Assembly (NCBI RefSeq): GCF_963924675.1
Contig: NC_089230.1
Coordinates: 3,225,001 to 3,289,000 of the forward strand
Reading direction: 5' to 3'
DNA: 64,000 nt
DNA from: Phocoena phocoena
Lineage: Eukaryota > Chordata > Mammalia > Artiodactyla > Phocoenidae
Below, in pieces: positions 21,676-32,359 of this stretch. Below the pieces are notes generated by a model, which saw only the letters and a program-made list of their open reading frames with translations, was not told where the DNA came from and searched no databases. The position numbers were made by a program, and so were the translations under genes. Position 1 is the stretch's first letter, and each line of letters begins with the position of its first letter.

Positions 21676-22644
21676 TTTTAAACAGCAAAAAACTTTCAGG
21701 CAGCAGTAAAAAGGATCGCCATCAGTAAATCAGGGCATATTGGAACGTGTACATGTCATTTAAGCATATATATTTAAGTTTGAGGATGTGAGATTAAAAG
21801 GGAAAGTTTTTGCCAAGTTCAGACGCTTCAAACTCAGAACACCATCGGACTTGCTTAGGCTTAAAGTTGACCTTTCTGAGGTCATCTCTTTGCGTGAACA
21901 GTGATTTCCTAACCCTACCTCCCATCCTTCAGGGCTAGAATGTCATCACTTCTAAGCACAAGGTGAAGAGACAGTCCAGTAGCTCACTCAAGTCAGGTAG
22001 CTGACTCCGATCTTTCTATTCTGTCAAAAAAAATATATATATATAGACAAGCTGGAACACATTAGCATAACTTAAACTTGTCTTCTATATTTAAATAATG
22101 CCATCTCCTATGTTCTTCTGCAATATCATAATTACCAGTAATTAAAATGTTAAATGCTTCATCATCAAAGTGGTTTCCATTTTTTTCTCCAGGCTGTCAA
22201 GACAATGACTTTTCACTTTAGTTCTGGAAGGGGAACAGGGAAGGAAAGGGCTTGTTGAGGAGAAGCAGGTAGGGAAATTGAATGTGAGGGCGGAGCTCTG
22301 AGAGGCTACTTCAACATCACTGAAGCACTGTTAGCCTGGGTCAGGAATCCGGCTCAGGATCTGCTGTTAGAATCTAAGGCTTATGCGTCTGAAATTAGTT
22401 CCTTCTGCTCTGTGTCCTTCCTTTCAATTCTGGGAATGCATCGAGCAGGGAGCAGCCACTCAATCTTTTATTTGCTGAATAGCACTAACTATGAGCGACC
22501 ACCTGCCCCATCACAGCTGACTCCCAACTGTTTTGTTCTTTCTATCCACTAGTAATTTACATTTTTGAGGAAGAGAGAGGATTGGGAAGTTTTTTATGAG
22601 TTTGGAAGACAGATCATAGATCAAGCTGTCTAAGTCCACACTAA
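21676..22644. other. AT-rich unique sequence
   Basis: A short TA run lies at 22033-22044. A weak plus-strand L2-tail-like phrase is at about 22440-22485 (GGAGCAGCCACTCAATCTTT). Nothing gene-like was seen. Confidence 0.4.
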
Positions 22645-22715
22645 CCACTCACTCTTTCACCAAGTATTTATTGAGCACTTACTATCTGCCAGGCTCTCTT
22701 CTAGGTCTTTCCACT
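22645..22715 (-). mobile_element. L2/MIR 3'-end relic, antisense
   Basis: CACCAAGTATTTATTGAGCA then CTTACTATCTGCCAGGCTCT is the standard antisense end of L2 or MIR. Sequence to about 23060 shows nothing further that I can name. Confidence 0.6.
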
Positions 22716-23069
22716 GAGCATATAAGTGGTTTGTGCCATGCTGTAAATAGTGCACTTAGAATGCGTGATACTGAGCTCCTGATTTATTTTTTTGAGAACA
22801 AATTGGGAAGCATGACAATAGCCTTCCTTGGGGTTTTCATTTTGTTTTTGGTTTCTGCAATGGAAAAGGAGTGCTTGCCTTCATTCCAGGTATACATCTG
22901 CTTCTCTGCTAGAACAGACTTATTGCAAACTCATTAAAAAGGAAGAAGTCCTGCTCTGTAGTGGAGGGATGGGAAAGCCGATGAACAAAAAGTTATTCTG
23001 GATGGTTTACATATTCACCAGTTGGTGAAGGCTGAATGAGACATTGGATCTCTTAAAAAAAAAATAGTT

Positions 23070-23235
23070 TTCAATGCTACATTTACTTATTCGACAATTA
23101 TTGATCATCTACTCTGTGCCTTGCACTTTGCGTGTTGTTCCTGCTATGCTGTCAAATAAGACCCCCTTCCTGAGGGGGCTTACATTTGGGGGTGAGGGTT
23201 GGACAAATAGAAAAGAAGCAGTAATCCAGAGGAAG
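23070..23235 (-). mobile_element. L2 LINE 3'-end relic, antisense
   Basis: ATTATTGATCATCTACTCTG, GCCTTGCACTTTGCG, and CCTTCCTGAGGGGGCTTACA with GACAAATAGAAAAG follow the L2 3' end in reverse complement. Confidence 0.6.
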
Positions 23236-24258
23236 AATATTACAGGTCACCATCCCTGGTACCACCTTGGTTACTAATTAAAGTTCAATAGAATAGATCG
23301 AACAAGAAGTTCCCTTTCAAATTATCTCACTGTAGTTTTGTTAAATGTGGTCAAATACTTGTGTTTTGTATGAGTATGTTTACAGTCGTCTTGGGGCAGC
23401 TGGCTTTGTTGCAGAAACTAATAATTTAATAAGCCTCCTGGAAGTTGAGCGAAAGATTTAGGAATTACTGTAAGACTGAGATTTATTTTCTGGGTGTTGA
23501 TTTCTAATATGCATAGTTATAAATTAATTTTCTCTTCAATACTAAAGTATTCTTTCCCCTTTAAAAAGCTGATTCTAAGATTCTGTTCTATATAAAATCC
23601 ACTTATACGATATTTTCTTGAGCTATAAGTTTTGAGCATAATGTTATCTGCAGGCATTGTATAGTCTTAGCTACTTTTCAATTATCAAAAGCATGAATAG
23701 ATTTGTCATGCCATATGTGATTAATATTTGCTTTTAATTGGTTGAGTTGATTAGCACTTAATAAATAGCTTTTAGCCATCATCGAAGTTAAAATGTTGAC
23801 AGTGCCATTAATTTGATTTACGTCTAATGGAATAATAGTCTAATGTGTATTGATTCCAAATTACGGAATAGCCTGTCAAATTTATTTTCTCCACTCACCA
23901 AATCATAGTATTTCCCCCAATTTTAAAGCCATTGAATGTTACTGCAATGAATATGCAGTATATTATGACTAGTAAAGAGATTGCTTTGGACAATACGCAG
24001 TGTAGTTATGAAAGTATGTTTTCAGGGAGAGTTCATCTGAAAGTGTGATTGATTAGTGAAAGAACTGAGGTTCATTAATATGTCATTTTGCTTCCTTTAT
24101 GTTAAATAGTAATTTACGTTTTGCTTTTACTGAAGTAAGCTCTTGTGCAAATGCAACATTCCATGAATTTCAGCCTGCAGGAGGGAAGTGTCCTGGGAGC
24201 CCTGTGGTTCTGATGGGGCCCCTGTTGGGTGGTGTCTTCTCTCCGGGATGCTCTGAGC
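23236..24258. other. AT-rich unique sequence, no gene seen
   Basis: Composition is strongly AT-rich throughout, with only short open frames. No repeat family was recognised up to the SINE target site at 24259. Confidence 0.4.
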
Positions 24259-24268
24259 CACAGGACTG

Positions 24269-24472
24269 TTTTTTTTTTTTGCGGTACGCGGGCCTCTCAC
24301 TGTTGTGGCTTCTCTCGTTGCGGAGCACAGGCTCCGGACGCGCAGGCGCAGCGGCCACGGCCCACGGGCCCAACCGCTCCGCAGCACGTGGGATCTTGCC
24401 GGACCGGGGCACGAACCCGTGTCCCCTGTATCGGCAGGCGGACTCTCAACCACTGCGCCACCAGGGAAGCCC
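24269..24472 (-). mobile_element. young CHR-type tRNA-derived SINE
   Basis: Read on the minus strand, it opens with GGGCTTCCCTGGTGGCGCAG. It has a tRNA-like A box (complement at 24441-24456) and B box (complement at 24406-24418), a CpG-dense body and a poly-A tail (T12 at 24269-24280). Target-site duplications of about 10 bp flank it: 24259-24268 and 24474-24483, with one mismatch. The retained CpG sites suggest a young copy. CHR SINEs are transcribed by RNA polymerase III and moved by L1. They mark the whale/hippo clade. Confidence 0.93.
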
Positions 24473-24483
24473 GCACAGGGCTG

Positions 24484-25161
24484 TTTTTTATACTCCTTTA
24501 AATAAACTAGAGATCAAGGTTCACATTTAATTATAGAGCTGATAACACTCACTTGTTAGAGAAATATAGACCTCGGGAAGTATGGGGAGAGAGGAGAGGA
24601 AACAACTGATTATTTATGATGAACTTTTGAAGTGATCTTGGTGATTTGTGGCAAAAGCTTACAAAAGATTTCCTATAATAATGAATATGCACTATAGGAG
24701 ATTTTTGAAGTAGAAATTAAAATAAAAATTCCTAATCTTACATCAGTGATAATAATCCTGTTAGAACCTTTTGCTACAGATTTTTGTGATATATAGATAC
24801 ATATATATATGTATCTATATATAAAACAAAAATAAATACAAATCATACGTGCCCTTATAATCTATTTTTTATTTAATATAGCAAACATTCTTCTACACCA
24901 TTTTTAATGGTTGTATTTGTAATAATAGACATATATTTTGCCAAATATAATTTGTAAGATTTAAAAGATACTTTATTTAAAAAATTCCCTCCTGAATTTT
25001 ATGTTATTAGCTTGTGTTTGGGGAGTTACAAAAAAGATTTTTTAAAATAGTGCCTTGGGTTACTGAATAAAGTATTAACCAAATAGGTTGAATAACACTG
25101 AGACAACCTAACAAACATCTCTGAAATTATTCCAGCCTATCATCTGTCCATCTATTCACTT
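24484..25161. other. AT-rich unique sequence
   Basis: It is strongly AT-rich and holds the 34-bp palindrome at 24789-24822, annotated separately. No exon or transposable-element body was recognised. Confidence 0.4.
24789..24822. repeat. 34-bp perfect palindrome, AT-rich
   Basis: The two 17-bp halves are exact reverse complements with no spacer. The centre lies between 24805 and 24806, and each half contains GATAC/GTATC. It could extrude as a cruciform or be a product of AT-microsatellite growth. Confidence 0.9.
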
Positions 25162-25175
25162 AAAGAAACTTTTCT

Positions 25176-25268
25176 TTTTTTTGTTTTTTAAATTTAAGTA
25201 TAGTTGATTTACAGTGTGTTCATTTCAGGTGTACAGCAAAGTGATTCATATATATATACATATATATA

Positions 25269-25319
<51 letters not shown>

Positions 25320-27000
25320 TTTTTCAGGTTCTTTTCCATTACAGGTTATTACAAGATATTGAACGTGGTTCCCTGTGCTATACAGTAGATCCTTGTTGTT
25401 TATCTATTTTATATATAGTAGTATGTATCTCTTAATCCCAAACTCCTAATTTATCCCTCTCCCCATCCTTTCTTCTTTGGTATAACCGTAAGTTTGTTTT
25501 CTATGTCTGTGAGTCAATTTCTGTTTTGTAAATAAATTCATTTTTATCATTTTGTTAGATTCCACATATAAGTGATATCATATGACACTCGTCTTTCTCT
25601 GTCTGACTTACTTCACTTAGTGTGATCATCTCTAAGTCCATCAGTGTTGCTGCAAATGGCATTATTTCATTCTTTTTTATGGCTGAGTAATATTGCATTG
25701 GAGATATATATATATATATATATATGTACCACATCTTCTTTATTCATTCCTCTGTTGATGGACACTTAGGTTCCTTCCATGTTTTTGCTATTGTAAATAG
25801 TGCTGCTATGAACATTGAGGTCCATATATCTTTTTGAATTACAGTTTTCATCTTTTTCTGGATATATGCCCAGGAGTGGGGTTGCTGGATCATATGGTAA
25901 TTCTATTTTTAGTTTTTTAAGGAACCTCCTTACTGTTCTCCATAGTGGCTGTATCTAATTTACATTCCCACCAGCAGTGTAGGAGGGTTCCCTTTTCTCC
26001 ACACTGCCTCCAGTGTTTATTGTTTGTAGACTTTTTGATGATGACCATTCTGACTGATGTGAGGTGATACCTCATTGTGGTCTTGATTTTCATTTCTCTA
26101 AAAATTAGAGATGTTGAGCATCTTTTCATGTGCCTCTTGGCATGTGTATGTCTTCTTTGGAGAAATGTCTATCTAGGTCTTTTGCCCATTTTTTGATTAG
26201 GTTGTTGTTGTTTTTTTATATTAAGCTCTATGAGCTGTTTGTATATTTTGGAAATTAATCTCTTGTTGGTAGTATTGTTTGCAAATATTTTCTCCCATTC
26301 CATAGGTTGTCTTCTCATTTTGTTCATGGTTTCCTTTGCTGTGCAAAAGCTTTTGAGTTTAACTAGGTCCCGTTTGTTTATTTTTGCTTTTATTTCAATT
26401 ACTCTGGGAGACAAACACAAAAATGTATTGCTGTGATTTACATCAGAGTGTTCTGCCTACATTTTCCTCTAGGAGTTTTATAGTATCCAGCCTTACATTT
26501 AGGTCTTTAATCCATTTTGAGTTTATTTTTGTGTGTGGTGTTAGAGAATGTTCTAATTTCATTCTTTTACATGTGGCTGTCCAGTTTTCCCAGCACTACT
26601 TATTGAAGAGACTGTCCTTTCACCATTGTATATTCTTGCCTCCTTTGTTGTAGATTGATTCACTGTAAGAGGGTGGGTTTATTTCTGGGCTCTCTATCCT
26701 GTTACATTGATCTTTGTATCTGTTTTTATGCCAGTACCATAGTGTTTTGATTACTGTAGCTTTGTAGCATAGTCTGGAGTCAGAGAGCATGATTCCTTCA
26801 GCTCCATTCTTCTTTCTCAAGATTGTTTTGGCTGTTCAGGGTCTCTCATGTTTCCATACAAATTTTAAAATTATTTGTTCTCGTTCTGTGAAAAATGCCA
26901 TTGGTAATTTGATGGGGATTGCATTGAATCTGTGGATTGCCTTTGGTAGTGTGGTTATTTAACAATAGTGATTATTCCAATCTAAGAACACAGTATATTA
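25176..27000 (-). mobile_element. 5'-truncated L1 LINE with target-site duplications
   Basis: The 3' end lies at the left (T-rich, then the antisense L1 3' UTR). It is followed by the C-terminal part of ORF2 in broken frames at 25917-26129, 26169-26420 and 26620-26820 (minus). Target-site duplications of 14 bp at 25162-25175 and 27001-27014 differ at one base, so both ends of the insertion are known: about 1.8 kb of a full element of about 6 kb. The copy is not autonomous: it lacks ORF1, the endonuclease and the N-terminal reverse transcriptase. The 3' UTR carries an expanded TA/TG microsatellite. Confidence 0.92.
25248..25318 (+). repeat. (TA)n(TG)n(TA)n compound microsatellite in L1 3' UTR
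   Basis: About 70 bp of TA units is interrupted by a block of roughly nine TG units. It grew from the TA-rich site that this L1 family carries in its 3' UTR; shorter versions occur in the L1 ends at 43130-43165 and 48798-48835. Confidence 0.9.
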
Positions 27001-27169
27001 AAAGAAACCTTTCTTGAACTCCACCTGTGTGGCAGAATGTGTGTCGGGTACTGGGGTTGTGGGAAGGGCACTTTGAGAGGCTTACCTGGATGAGCCCTCA
27101 GCTGGGGCAAAAAGCCTATATTGCAAAGCCACTGAAATGCAATATAGTAAGAGTGTCAGTAAAGGTTTG

Positions 27170-27760
27170 GGCCAAATACTATGAAAACCAGAGGAGGAGC
27201 AGTGGGATCTGCCTGATGGGGTTCAGGACAAACTGGAGTGGGGATCAAGGCACTGGATGAGGCCTGGAGGATGAGTGGATGACCACTCTTTGGAGAACTA
27301 AGGAGAATAACTGCAACCTACAGTCAGATGGGGATGTGCACAAGATGTAAGAATGTCTCTGAGAGGAGCTCTGCTTGTGGCAGTGTTGAGGGTGGATGCA
27401 GGCGATGGAAACAAGAGGCAAGAGAAACACGGATGGTGACACTGATGAGGAGCTGAATTTCACAGAATAAGTGGCATTTTTAAAGGAGCAAGAAGTGCTT
27501 AGGATAGAAAAACTGAGACCGGCAACTGACAAAGTGTGGGCGGTGAGAGGAGGAGTTGAAAAATCGCAGCAAGGTGTGCTGATGGGGTGCACACAGGGTG
27601 AAAAGGAGTACAGGTGATGGAACAGGTTTAGGAGAGAAGATGAACTTGGCTTTGGAAATGTTGAGTTCGAGTTGCCTGCAGGACGTCACACAGCCAGTGG
27701 AGAGGCAGAACTCAAGCTTAGATGGAAGCTTCATAAATGTACATAGGGAAATGCATATAT
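27170..27760 (-). mobile_element. L2 LINE relic, antisense
   Basis: Order-preserving words include ATCAAGGCACTGGATGAGGC, GTGATGGAACAGGTTTAGGA, and GGCTTTGGAAATGTTGAGTT before CGAGTTGCCTGCAGGACGTC. These correspond to the reverse-transcriptase end and 3' part of L2 in reverse complement. The frames across it are chance. Confidence 0.6.
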
Positions 27761-27764
27761 TTTT

Positions 27765-28664
27765 CAGCTACACATTAAGCTTCTTGTTCAGCCCCTTACA
27801 TTTCATATGTATTTAATTGACATTTTAAAACCTAGAAGTAAAGAAATCATGAAAAGTTTCAAGAGTTTAGATGGATTTGAAACTCAACATCTGCTAAACA
27901 TAAGTTAATACTGTCCAACAGAACTGACGTAAAAACTGGAGTCTGTCTTCTGTTTATCACTTTGAAAGACGTTTTCACCATTAGTATCCACATAAATTAT
28001 TGAGAACATTTAGCAACCATTTTTGGAAGCCTTCAGATTTTGCTGCTTATTATTAAGAGAACAGGCTCATATGAAATCTGCTCTGAGTCTGAAACAATCA
28101 TTCATACAATAATATGATTCTTTCTTTAAAGTCTATGAATCTCATTTTTACATTTCCCATAGGCAAACTGATTTGATAGGACCACCCCACACCTCTAAAC
28201 TAAAGGCTAACCGTAGTTAACAAACTTATACATTTTTTCTTCATGAATTAGCTTACATCCTGCTTTTAGTGTTGTGTTTGGCCACCCTTACCCAGGGATT
28301 GAAAAATACTTGAACTTAAAGACTTTAACTGACTTTCTTTACAATTCCCCAAAGACATGCATTTTTCTTTCATTGCCATTACATCCAAGGAGCACAAAGG
28401 AAACAAACCTAGGCAGCCTAGACTAGCAAATGAGTAACGTTATTTTAAGTTTCTTTTGCTCTTTCTCCTTCTTCATCATTTCCCCCTTTTGGTTCTTATT
28501 TAGAGCGGACTCTGGGAGAAAAGGTGGTTGTATATGGGAGGAGGCAATGGAATGAGGGTGGGGATGGGGAAGAAGTGACAGCTGAGTGAGCCGCAAAAGC
28601 TTACAAATGAGTGAGAGAGACCACAGAAGGCAGAGTCTCCTCCCTCCATTAGCCAGTGATGGCC
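27765..28664. other. AT-rich unique sequence, no gene seen
   Basis: No repeat family or exon was recognised. A GA-rich patch lies at 28505-28575. Confidence 0.4.
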
Positions 28665-28795
28665 TCTTTGCAACTGAGTTTCCCGTCTGTAAAATGGGCT
28701 AAGAATGCCTACCTCTGAGAGCAGGTGTGAGAAACGAATGCCGTTTGTGTGTGATGCGTGCGTGTCAGTACCTGGCGAATGATCAACAGCAGGGA
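28665..28795 (+). mobile_element. MIR SINE relic
   Basis: CAACTGAGTTTCCCGTCTGT, AAAATGGGCTAAGAATGCCT and GAGCAGGTGTGAGAAACG match MIR after its core, ending in a decayed TCAGTACCTGGCGAATGATC tail. Confidence 0.7.
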
Positions 28796-28884
28796 TGCCT
28801 TATCCTAGGAAGTGGAACAAGTAGGACTGGATAGGCTTGCTCTACCCTTCATTTTGCAAACGTTAGAATTCTATGGCACTTTTT

Positions 28885-29065
28885 AATTTCATGTGTACAG
28901 TCTCATTTGCCACCAAATCCCTGTGAGATAAACAGCAGAGCATATATTATTTTACAGATCAGGAAATTAGAACTGAGTTTAAGCTGTTTTTTTCTAAACT
29001 CACTGGCAAAGTCAAAACTTGAACCCAGTTATCCTATTTCCAAATCCAGTGTTCCTTGCTCTGAT
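28885..29065 (-). mobile_element. MIR SINE relic, antisense
   Basis: TCTCATTTGCCACCAAATCC, TTTTACAGATCAGGAAATTA, and CACTGGCAAAGTCAAAACTT with GAACCCAGTTATCC are in MIR reverse-complement order. Confidence 0.7.
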
Positions 29066-30040
29066 CTCTCTCTCCTGTCTCCATTCCTGTGAGATGGCAG
29101 GGACTGGGGAGGGTTCTGTAGAACAGTAGCTCTTGCTTGGTTGATCCACTTTACACCTAGGGCCCCCATACATGATACTGTGTGTCCGCTGCTCGACCTG
29201 ACATTCGAGACCATCTTCAATCTGACCTTAATATTCAGCATGTCATAAGCATATCTCTAGCTTATCACATTCATGGGTGGGGGGCAGTATCTGTGGACTG
29301 GCTGCCCCCTCCAGTTGTCTCTTCTTCTGGGGAGCATCCTCCCCCATCCCACTGCCTTTCCCTCACTGCAAAGCAGCAGGCTGCAGTCCACACATGACCC
29401 TGCCATTCCCCGTGCCTCAGTCCAGGGGTGAGGCCCTGACCCACCTCTTCAGTGGCTGGAGCAGTGAGATCTGATCTCTATAGCTGCCAGTAGCCCTGTT
29501 CTCTTCCATATGAAACACTCCGGTCTGCTGTGGGAAGCAGGGTGCAGCCATTGAGCAGAGCAAAGAAGAAGCAAGAGATGGGAAGAGCATCTTGAGAGTT
29601 TTTGAGTTCTGATTTCCAGGTATTTGCCCTTCCTGTAGCTTGGGTATTGAGTTTTCCCTCTAGGTTTCTTGTCTTCTTTATTTCTGTGACACTGGCTTAT
29701 GCTGTGTTCCTACCATTTGCAACCAGAACTATCTTAACTGCTCCAGCATCGCTTTTCTCCAGCATCTCACCACCCTGTAATACCCCATGTCCATCGTTCC
29801 TTCTTAGGGGCTTCCTCCTATCTGCACTCTGCTTCCTATGCCCACGCCGAGTGCATCTCCACCAGGAAGAAAGCTTGCAGTCCCGTTTCCTCCGTGAATT
29901 CTTCCCCGGGGCTGTGCTTCCCTCTCTTTCTCTCTCTCTGCTTGCGGAACACCCATGGCACTCTGCACCATAGTTTGGTGTTGGCTTCTAGTCAAAGCCT
30001 TATCAATAGATTTTGTGCTGCTTGCAATTATTTGACTGTT
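29066..30040. other. unique sequence, no gene seen
   Basis: The plus-strand frame at 29602-29973 (123 codons) is rich in Leu/Ser/Phe and lacks a recognisable domain. A CT-rich run lies near 29922-29940. A very decayed L2 may underlie parts, but I cannot show it. Confidence 0.35.
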
Positions 30041-30044
30041 TTGT

Positions 30045-30255
30045 GTGTATCTATTTAATAAACACTTACCTAGTACCTAATACTTACCAGGCAGTGTTCT
30101 AAGAACTTTACAAACATTAATTCATTTAACCCTCGTAACATTCCTACTACTGTCCCCATTGTACAGAGAAAAACCTGAAGCAGAGCCCAAGTTCCCATGG
30201 CCAGCAAGTGGAAGCCATGCATATCAAGCAGTCTCTCCCCTGAGCGCCTGCTCCT
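30045..30255 (-). mobile_element. MIR SINE relic, antisense
   Basis: TTTAATAAACACTTACCTAG, ACCAGGCAGTGTTCTAAGAA, TTTAACCCTCGTAACATTCC and CATTGTACAGAGAAAAACC are in MIR/MIR3 reverse order. It is one of the better-preserved copies here. Confidence 0.75.
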
Positions 30256-31184
30256 GACTACTTCTGAACTGCTTCTCTCTCACCAGCTGGAAGCCTTCAT
30301 AAGCTTCGTGACTGTATCAGCTCCTTTAATAATATCCCCTATGGGAACTAGCAGAGGGAGGATGTAGGAAATGATTGATCGATAAATATTAAACTGAAGC
30401 CTTCCTCATGTTTCTTTATCAGGGGCTGACTCTTCTCTGGGAACAGGCAGCTTTGGGAGGGCTGAACCTGGAGGGACGAGGCAGTGAGGGGAGTGTGGTG
30501 TATGAGGCAACTCAGCTGAATGAGCCACGGATGGGGTGTCTGATGCCTCAGCTGGACCATCCTTCATACCCTGTGGACCAGAGCTACCCCCTCCCCCACC
30601 ACACCAAGTCTACGGTGAAAGGGAACAGAATGGGCTAGTAGGAACAACTATATATATACACTTTTTAAAGTACAATATTTCTATCGTTCCGTGAGCAAAG
30701 GAAATAAAACTGGAAGTTGGAAAGCCAGATATAGTCCTCAAAGACGACCCATCTCTAGATGACATCACACAGCCAGGACCTCAGCACCTTTCTTGAGCTT
30801 TGCCCTCTTCCCGGTACCCCTCCCCAAGCCTATGCACGTCTGCCTCTTCACTCAAGTTCCACACTGTCATGATATCCATGCCCCAAGCTGGGTGACTCAG
30901 CTCCTGACTTCTCCCTCCCACCGATCCCTCTCCCATCAGACACGATTGATCTTGCATTCTTTCCTCTCTGGGCATTTTCCTTAACAGCAGTGTCACTGAT
31001 GAGTTAATTGATTGCTAAACTATTCTCCTGACCTCTGCCAAATGTGAGGTCTAGATTTTCCTAACAAGAGTTCAAAACCCAGCTAAAATGCCTACGCCCT
31101 TAAGAATAAAGACACCCTGCCCTGCATGACTTGGGGCAAAACAGCAGGGAAGGGATTCTTTTGCCTTTGTCAAGTGACGGACTC
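30256..31184. other. unique sequence, no gene seen
   Basis: It has mixed composition with a pyrimidine-rich part at 30790-30980. Only short frames occur, on both strands. No repeat family was recognised. Confidence 0.35.
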
Positions 31185-31275
31185 ACTCAGCCACTGATAT
31201 TTATGGAGCACATTCATTGTTGAAGGAGCTGGGCACTGGAGTGTACAATGACGAGAAAGATTCATTCCCTGCCTG
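31185..31275 (-). mobile_element. L2 LINE 3'-end relic, antisense
   Basis: ACTCAGCCACTGATATTTAT, GGAGCACATTCATTGTTGAA and TTCATTCCCTGCCTGTTTTA follow the antisense L2 3' end. Confidence 0.55.
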
Positions 31276-31970
31276 TTTTATCTGTTTCTGCATGTAACGT
31301 TGACCTTGACCGTGTTTATTCTTTTGTTTGAACAGGCAACTGGAGATAAAATCATATGCATTTTTTTTACTCTCAGTCTCCTTTCAGAATCATAGGTGCA
31401 CACAGAGAGTCCACTTTCACTGTATGATTCTTTCATCTTTCTGGTGCCAAGGATCATCTGCAGAAATAGCTCAATGAACCCCAATATTTGATTTGTCAGT
31501 TGCCCTATAATACCAGACTTACTGGGCACAGCAGAGGAGCACAACTGATGCCTACCTAGCCTTGCACACGCAACAGAAGGAATTAGAGATCCTTGTATAC
31601 TTTCTGTTTGTCATGGGCCGGCTTATTGTTTGCCCAGCTATAATCATTTTCCACATGGGTTTGGCTCTTTTCTTAGGGTTTTTTTGTTTTTGTTCTTTGG
31701 TTATAGCAAAAGAACACCAAGCTGAGGAATATGACTATATGAACAGTTTTCTAGAAATTCTATATTTTGATTTCTACTGTATTGTATTCCTACGTACATA
31801 AGGAAGTAGGAATTTTTAAATCATATTAAGTGAATCAGAATTTAAAGAATATGGAAATCATGGAGGAAACTGTTGTAAAATACTTTATCAAAAATAAATA
31901 TGACTCCCTGTTTTTCTCCATTGGTCCAATAATTTAACATTAGGATGAAATCTTTTCAAAAATGTATGAA
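31276..31970. other. AT-rich unique sequence, no gene seen
   Basis: Short T runs occur near 31365 and 31680. A 79-codon plus-strand frame at 31562-31801 is rich in Phe/Ile/Leu, as expected for AT-rich chance frames. Confidence 0.4.
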
Positions 31971-31974
31971 TCAT

Positions 31975-32065
31975 TTTATAGGCTTTTATCTATTATTTCA
32001 TTTGATATTCATAATAATCCTGCATGGAAGGCAAGGCTGGGGTCATTCTGTCTCGTTACATGGTC
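31975..32065 (-). mobile_element. MIR SINE fragment, antisense
   Basis: ATTATTTCATTTGATATTCA then TAATAATCCTGCATGGAAGG resembles the MIR 3' half in reverse complement. It is short and diverged. Confidence 0.5.
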
Positions 32066-32189
32066 AGTGGAGGGGGGTTTGAAGCTGCTGGGTGGCCTGA
32101 GAAGCCGGGTGGGTAACAAGCAGTACAGTGAGAACCCAGGTAGCCTGACCACCCATGTGGTGTTCTTTCCAACCCTGGATCAGGTTCCC

Positions 32190-32290
32190 AGTGCTGCAAG
32201 CCCACAATCCCATACCCAAAACCCTCAGGGTCCAACGTAGTTCCAAATTCAGAATTTTTTAGATTTTTAAAAGGCAATAAACATACCACA
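32190..32290 (+). mobile_element. possible Tigger-like DNA transposon fragment
   Basis: CCATACCCAAAACCCTCAGG, then GTTCCAAATTCAGAATTTTT and AGATTTTTAAAAGGCAATA, loosely follow the start of Tigger-type elements. No inverted terminus or transposase remnant supports this, so the call is tentative. Confidence 0.3.
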
Positions 32291-32359
32291 TCTTTCATAA
32301 CCCGCTTGGCACCCTCGTATCAATTTAGGTCAATTTGCTAGAGCCACCCACCTCAGAGA

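Noticed and set aside
24099..24530. 143-codon plus-strand open frame with Arg/Ala-rich middle
   Set aside because: The middle is the antisense CHR SINE at 24269-24472; related peptides recur at 43346-43843 for the same reason.
29602..29973. 123-codon plus-strand frame that looks membrane-like (Leu/Phe/Ser-rich)
   Set aside because: Pyrimidine-rich DNA gives such hydrophobic translations by composition; there is no conserved motif or exon boundary.
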